NCBI GenBank assembly: GCA_047623825.1
Contig: JBLHOS010000042.1
Coordinates: 1-25,686 of the forward strand
Origin: JBLHOS01 sp047623825
GTDB lineage: Bacteria; Pseudomonadota; Alphaproteobacteria; Rhodobacterales; Rhodobacteraceae
DNA length: 25,686 bases
Direction: 5' to 3'
A model generated the notes under the pieces. The model was not told the origin of the DNA. It saw nothing but the letters and a program-made list of their open reading frames with translations, and did not search any database. Shown in pieces: positions 21,932 to 25,686 of this stretch. Each line of letters starts with the position of its first letter. Position 1 is the first letter of the stretch. The position numbers and the translations under genes are program-made.

Positions 21932-22785
21932 CCCTTAGGACACGCCTGACATCAAAAAAGATCCTGACTGCACCCGGCGTCTATGACGGTTTGACCGCAT
22001 CTCTTGCTGCAGAAGCAGGGTTTGAGGCGCTTTATCTGTCAGGTGCTGCGGTTGCCTATACTCGGCTGGGCCGCCCCGACATCGGCCTGACCACATTGTC
22101 AGAAATGGCCGACACCATGGCCCTGATCCGTGACCGTGTAGATCTACCGGTGATCATCGACGCCGATACCGGATTTGGCAACGCGCTGAACGCGCAGCGC
22201 ACGATGCGCGTTTATGAACGCGCCGGTGCCAGTGCGTTGCAGCTTGAGGATCAGACCTATCCAAAACGGTGCGGACATCTTGGTGATAAGTCCTTGATAT
22301 CAAGCAAAGAAATGGTTGGAAAAATTACTGCAATGGCTGATGCGCGCGCCAGCGAAGACACCCTGATCATCGCCCGCACAGATGCCATCAGTGTCGAAGG
22401 TTTTGAGGCGGCAACTGACCGGGCCGAAGCCTATGTCGAAGCCGGCGCTGATGTGTTGTTTATTGAGGCACCGCGCACGCGCGATGAGCTTGCCAAGATC
22501 TCAGCGCAGTTTCAGGATCGCATTCCCCTGCTGGCCAATATGGTCGAAGGCGGTGCGACCCCGATCAACTCAGCCACTGATCTTGAAGCGATGGGCTTTT
22601 CTATTGTGATTTTTCCAGGTGGTGTCGTGCGCGCCTTAGCCAAATCTGCGCAGGACTATTATGCCAGTCTGCACGCTAATGGCAGCAACATGCCGTTTTC
22701 GGATCGGATGTTCAATTTTGATGGTCTCAATGACGTAATCGGAACTGAGACTTTGCTAGCCAAGGGCCGGGACTATGACGAATAG
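21928..22785 (+). CDS. Isocitrate lyase / PEP mutase family C-C lyase (dimethylmalate or methylisocitrate lyase-like)
   Basis: A 285-residue TIM-barrel protein of the PEP mutase/isocitrate lyase superfamily. It has APGVYDGLTASLAAEAGFEALYLSG at the N-terminus, the magnesium-binding IIDADTGFGN (Asp78, Asp80) and the lyase signature QTYPKRCGHLGDK with the catalytic cysteine Cys115, then IARTDA and LFIEAP. The KRCGH motif marks C-C bond lyases rather than phosphonate mutases. Members include 2-methylisocitrate lyase, 2,3-dimethylmalate lyase and oxaloacetate decarboxylases, and they release pyruvate, succinate or glyoxylate from hydroxy-dicarboxylates. Its presence beside LeuCD-like subunits resembles the dimethylmaleate hydratase/dimethylmalate lyase pair of anaerobic nicotinate breakdown. 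The start is at an ATGA overlap with GAGGG upstream. The stop overlaps the next gene by 11 bases. Confidence 0.92.
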   Translation: MTLRTRLTSKKILTAPGVYDGLTASLAAEAGFEALYLSGAAVAYTRLGRPDIGLTTLSEMADTMALIRDRVDLPVIIDADTGFGNALNAQRTMRVYERAGASALQLEDQTYPKRCGHLGDKSLISSKEMVGKITAMADARASEDTLIIARTDAISVEGFEAATDRAEAYVEAGADVLFIEAPRTRDELAKISAQFQDRIPLLANMVEGGATPINSATDLEAMGFSIVIFPGGVVRALAKSAQDYYASLHANGSNMPFSDRMFNFDGLNDVIGTETLLAKGRDYDE

Positions 22786-24178
22786 GCTTGCTGATATCCA
22801 ACCTTCTCCAGATGGCTTTTCGTTTTGTGTCGAAACCCTGATCATCGGGGCCGGTGCGTGTGGTCTAGTGGCGGCCCTTGCCGCGGATCAAGATGGACAA
22901 GATGTCTTGGTACTCGAACGTGACGCGCAGCCCGCAGGCTCCACCGCGCTATCGGCTGGTCTGATCCCGGCGGCTGGCACAAAAATGCAATTGGCTGCAG
23001 GAATTGACGACTGCCCCACAATGTTTGCCGCCGATATCCAAGCCAAAGCGCATCATGAAAATGACCCCGCGTTGGTCACATTGCTGGCCACCCACGCCGG
23101 AGCCACGATCGATTGGCTGACGCAAGATTTTGACATGCCATTCTCAGTGGTCACGGATTTTGACTACCCCGGTCATTCGCGCCGTCGGATGCATGGATTA
23201 CCAAGCCGCGCTGGCCGCGAATTGGTCGACACGTTGCGCACGAAGTGCGAAGAGCGGCAGATCGATATTATGTGCAATGCCACAGTGACCACCCTGTTTG
23301 TCCACGACGATAATATCACGGGCGTTGCCTTTACCCGCCCCGATGGAACCATCGAGCAAATCGGGTGTGGACGTCTGATACTGGCCTGCAATGGCTATGG
23401 CGGGAACCGTGCCAAGGTACGCGAATTCATGCCTCAGATCGAAAACGCCTTGTGGTTTGGACATGACGGCAACAAGGGCGAGGCGCTGGATTGGGCGGCC
23501 GCGATCGGAGCACAAACCCATCATCTGGGCGCCTATCAAGGCCACGGCAATGTGGCCCACCCACACGGAGTTCTAATTACATGGGCGGTGATCACCCAAG
23601 GTGGTGTGCAGGTTAACAAACTGTCAGATCGATTTTGGGATGAAAGCCAAGGTTATTCAGAGGCCGCGCGCGCCGTTATGGCGCAGCCAGACGGGTTGGC
23701 CTACGCCATCTTTGACAGCCGGATCGCAGATATCGCCCGCCAGTTTGAGGACTTTCGCCAAGCAGAGGCTCAAGGAGCAATCAAGACCGCAGATACGCTT
23801 GCAGAGCTCGCTGGCAAACTTGGACTGCCGACAACACTGGAGGCGACGGTTTCAGCCCTTCCACAAGACGGCACCGATACCTTTGGTCGTAGCTTTTCTG
23901 TTCCGCCACTGACCGCACCCTACTGTGGCGTGCAGGTCACCGGCGCCCTGTTTCATACCCAAGGTGGATTGGTCGTAAATGATCAGGCCCGAGCGGTGAA
24001 ATTTGACAATCAGCCGTTTGCGAACCTGTTTGCCGCAGGTGGTGCCGCTTGCGGTGTTTCAGGTTCATACGATACCGGTTACCTCTCGGGCAACGGCCTA
24101 TTAAGTGCAGTAGTGTTGGGACGGATCGCCGGACGCGGTCACCCATTGACGCGATACAAGGAGACGACAGATGCATGA
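22775..24178 (+). CDS. FAD-dependent oxidoreductase, fumarate reductase/succinate dehydrogenase flavoprotein-like
   Basis: A 467-residue flavoprotein. The Rossmann FAD motif GAGACG is at residues 25-30, with Glu48 (VLVLERD) positioned to bind the adenosine ribose. After it come STALSAGLIPAAGTKMQ, GLPSRAGRELVDTLRTKC and LILACNGYGGNRAKVREFMP. The C-terminal FAD-contact segment is LFAAGGAACGVSGSYDTGYLSGNGLLSAVVLGRIAG. The family (fumarate reductase, 3-ketosteroid dehydrogenase, tricarballylate dehydrogenase, urocanate reductase) inserts or reduces a C=C bond next to an electron-withdrawing group. There is no signal peptide and no haem motif, so it should be cytosolic. It starts inside the end of the lyase gene and its stop overlaps the acyl-CoA dehydrogenase by 8 bases. 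The substrate is unknown, probably a dicarboxylate or ring intermediate of this pathway. Confidence 0.9.
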   Translation: MTNRLADIQPSPDGFSFCVETLIIGAGACGLVAALAADQDGQDVLVLERDAQPAGSTALSAGLIPAAGTKMQLAAGIDDCPTMFAADIQAKAHHENDPALVTLLATHAGATIDWLTQDFDMPFSVVTDFDYPGHSRRRMHGLPSRAGRELVDTLRTKCEERQIDIMCNATVTTLFVHDDNITGVAFTRPDGTIEQIGCGRLILACNGYGGNRAKVREFMPQIENALWFGHDGNKGEALDWAAAIGAQTHHLGAYQGHGNVAHPHGVLITWAVITQGGVQVNKLSDRFWDESQGYSEAARAVMAQPDGLAYAIFDSRIADIARQFEDFRQAEAQGAIKTADTLAELAGKLGLPTTLEATVSALPQDGTDTFGRSFSVPPLTAPYCGVQVTGALFHTQGGLVVNDQARAVKFDNQPFANLFAAGGAACGVSGSYDTGYLSGNGLLSAVVLGRIAGRGHPLTRYKETTDA

Positions 24179-25385
24179 CGGAACTCAAATGGGTCACGGC
24201 CCCTCACTGGCAGCATTTGACTGGGCAGATCCGTTTCATCTCTCCACTCAGCTGACTGATGATGAACGAATGATTGCTGAAAGTGCGGCCGCGTATGCTG
24301 CCGACAAACTGCAACCGCGCGTCACAGACATGTATCTAAATGAGACCGCAGCACCTGAGATTTTTGCTGAAATGGGTGAGATGGGCCTGTTAGGCATCAC
24401 CATCCCAGAGGAATATGGCGGCCTTGGTGGTGGTTATGTCGCCTACGGTTTGGTTGCGCGCGCGGTTGAGCGTGTCGACAGCGGCTATCGCTCAATGATG
24501 TCGGTGCAATCCAGCCTCGTGATGTATCCAATCCATGCCTATGGATCCGAAGAACAGCGTCAGAAATACCTGCCCGGACTAGCCGCAGGCACGCTAATCG
24601 GTTGCTTTGGTCTGACGGAACCTGAGGCGGGTAGCGATCCCGCAGGGATGAAAACCACCGCGACAAAAACAGCAGACGGCTACGTGATCTCGGGCGCGAA
24701 AATGTGGATCTCAAACAGTCCGATTGCCGATGTCTTTATGATCTGGGCCAAGTCAGAGGCCCATGATGGCAAGATCCGTGGCTTTATTCTTGAAAAGGGT
24801 ATGCCAGGTCTGTCCGCGCCCAAAATCGGAGGTAAGCTTAGCCTTCGCGCCTCAATCACTGGTGAAATTGTGATGGACAAGGTCGCGGTCGGTGAAGATG
24901 CGTTGCTGCCCAATGTCCAAGGTCTAAAGGGTCCGTTCGGTTGCTTGAACCGCGCGCGCTACGGTATCAGCTGGGGCGTGATGGGGGCCGCAGAAGATTG
25001 CTGGCACCGCGCATTGGATTACGGCCTGAACCGTAAACAGTTCGAGCGCCCGTTAGCCCAGACCCAGCTGTTTCAGAAAAAGCTGGCTGATATGCAGACC
25101 GAGATCAGCCTTGGGCTGCAAGCCAGCCTGCGCGTTGGCCGCATGTTGGACGAGGGAACCGCCGCCCCCGAAGCGATAAGCCTGATCAAACGCAACAACT
25201 GCGGCAAGGCCCTGGATATCGCCCGCATGGCCCGCGATATGCATGGCGGCAACGGCATCATGGCCGAATATCATGTGATGCGGCATGCCGCGAACCTAGA
25301 AACCGTCAACACCTATGAGGGGACGCACGATGTGCACGCCCTGATTTTAGGCCGCGCCCAAACTGGGCTACAGGCCTTTTTCTGA
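24171..25385 (+). CDS. gcdH: Glutaryl-CoA dehydrogenase (decarboxylating)
   Basis: A 404-residue acyl-CoA dehydrogenase that closely follows the glutaryl-CoA dehydrogenase family. It has the glutaryl-binding arginine segment VERVDSGYRSMMSVQSSLVM (Arg107), IGCFGLTEPEAGSDP for FAD/substrate contact, KMWISNSPIADVFMIWA, the arginine-rich RYGISWGVMGAAEDC and the catalytic base Glu383 in NTYEGTHDVHALILGRAQTG. The enzyme converts glutaryl-CoA to crotonyl-CoA and CO2 with electrons passed to ETF. ATG 24171 has AAGGAG 7 bases upstream. It ends in a TGATG junction with the CoA-transferase, a pairing that supplies glutaryl-CoA. Here it probably closes a catabolic route that yields glutarate or a close homologue. 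A lysine/tryptophan role is the usual alternative, but the operon context argues for a dedicated copy. Confidence 0.94.
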   Translation: MHDGTQMGHGPSLAAFDWADPFHLSTQLTDDERMIAESAAAYAADKLQPRVTDMYLNETAAPEIFAEMGEMGLLGITIPEEYGGLGGGYVAYGLVARAVERVDSGYRSMMSVQSSLVMYPIHAYGSEEQRQKYLPGLAAGTLIGCFGLTEPEAGSDPAGMKTTATKTADGYVISGAKMWISNSPIADVFMIWAKSEAHDGKIRGFILEKGMPGLSAPKIGGKLSLRASITGEIVMDKVAVGEDALLPNVQGLKGPFGCLNRARYGISWGVMGAAEDCWHRALDYGLNRKQFERPLAQTQLFQKKLADMQTEISLGLQASLRVGRMLDEGTAAPEAISLIKRNNCGKALDIARMARDMHGGNGIMAEYHVMRHAANLETVNTYEGTHDVHALILGRAQTGLQAFF

Positions 25386-25686
25386 TGAAACCGTTGGCCG
25401 GTGTCAAAGTCCTCGAACTTGCGCGCATTCTGGCAGGCCCGTGGATCGGTCAAGTTCTGAGCGATCTGGGTGCGACCGTTATAAAGGTCGAAAGCCCGGC
25501 GGGTGATGATACCCGTGGTTGGGGGCCGCCGTTCATTGACCGTGGCGAAGGTGATCCGTCCGCTGCGTATTTCTATACCTGCAATCGCGGCAAGAAATCT
25601 ATTGTCGTCGATTTCACGACATCCGAGGGTCAAGCTGAGGTGCGCAAACTGGCCGCTGACGCTGATGTTTTGGTTGAGAATTTCAA
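25385..25686 (+). CDS. CaiB/BaiF (class III) CoA-transferase, N-terminal part (runs off right edge)
   Basis: The first 100 residues of a class III CoA-transferase are present. The opening MKPLAGVKVLELARILAGPWIGQVLSDLGATVIKVE and the following DDTRGWGPPFI, YFYTCNRGKKSIVVDF and ADADVLVENF are the standard CaiB/BaiF N-terminus. The catalytic aspartate lies further on, outside the window. These enzymes move CoA between carboxylic acids, and copies next to gcdH are usually succinyl-CoA:glutarate CoA-transferases. ATG 25385 overlaps the gcdH stop by one base, so it is in the same operon, and the operon continues beyond this window. The family is certain, the substrate inferred from its neighbour. 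Confidence 0.93.
   Translation, partial: MKPLAGVKVLELARILAGPWIGQVLSDLGATVIKVESPAGDDTRGWGPPFIDRGEGDPSAAYFYTCNRGKKSIVVDFTTSEGQAEVRKLAADADVLVENF

Overview
The window looks like a chromosomal accessory (catabolic) region of an alphaproteobacterium, most likely a Rhodobacterales / Roseobacter-group organism. The reasons are moderate-to-high GC with G/C-rich third positions, an RpoH-type sigma factor and a glutaryl-CoA dehydrogenase / class III CoA-transferase pair of alphaproteobacterial type, a TRAP transporter, and tight operons joined by ATGA overlaps. This placement is inference from protein style; no rRNA or marker gene is present.

Layout. (1) 1-1935, plus strand: the tail of an operon that appears to be decaying. 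It holds the end of a hydantoinase B, an HisC-type aminotransferase with a frameshift and no catalytic lysine, and an Asp/Glu racemase/maleate isomerase-type gene with an internal TGA. (2) 1932-5036, minus strand: a MarR regulator with a cysteine-rich tail, an Mrp/ApbC Fe-S carrier ATPase fused to DUF971, and a three-part Nfu-like fusion protein. An RpoH-like sigma factor (5092-5940, plus) is divergent from them. (3) 6034-9989, minus: an operon of MmgE/PrpD dehydratase, D-2-hydroxyacid dehydrogenase and a non-pyrrolysine MttB-family methyltransferase, with a divergent LysR regulator (10140-11018). (4) 11070-16853, minus: a GntR/UTRA regulator, LeuC-like and LeuD-like hydro-lyase subunits, and a complete TRAP transporter (DctP, DctQ, DctM) with a strong hairpin between dctP and dctQ. 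(5) 17006 to the right edge, plus: a coupled operon of at least eight genes: tautomerase-NTF2 fusion, HyuB, HyuA, an isochorismatase-fold protein lacking the nucleophilic cysteine, a PEP mutase/isocitrate-lyase-type lyase, an FAD dehydrogenase, glutaryl-CoA dehydrogenase, and the start of a class III CoA-transferase.

How the parts may work together (inference). Blocks 4 and 5 diverge from a 152-bp spacer carrying a palindrome and are probably one GntR-controlled regulon. The TRAP system would import an acidic substrate. LeuCD-type (de)hydration and the C-C lyase handle branched hydroxy-dicarboxylates. HyuBA opens a lactam or cyclic imide/hydantoin ring with ATP, and the products drain through CoA activation and glutaryl-CoA to crotonyl-CoA. 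No described pathway that I know has exactly this gene set, so the substrate is open. Block 2 looks like an Fe-S assembly or stress module and is probably unrelated to the catabolic islands.

No tRNA, rRNA, CRISPR array, insertion sequence or replication origin was seen. No gene-free stretch exceeds about 155 bases.
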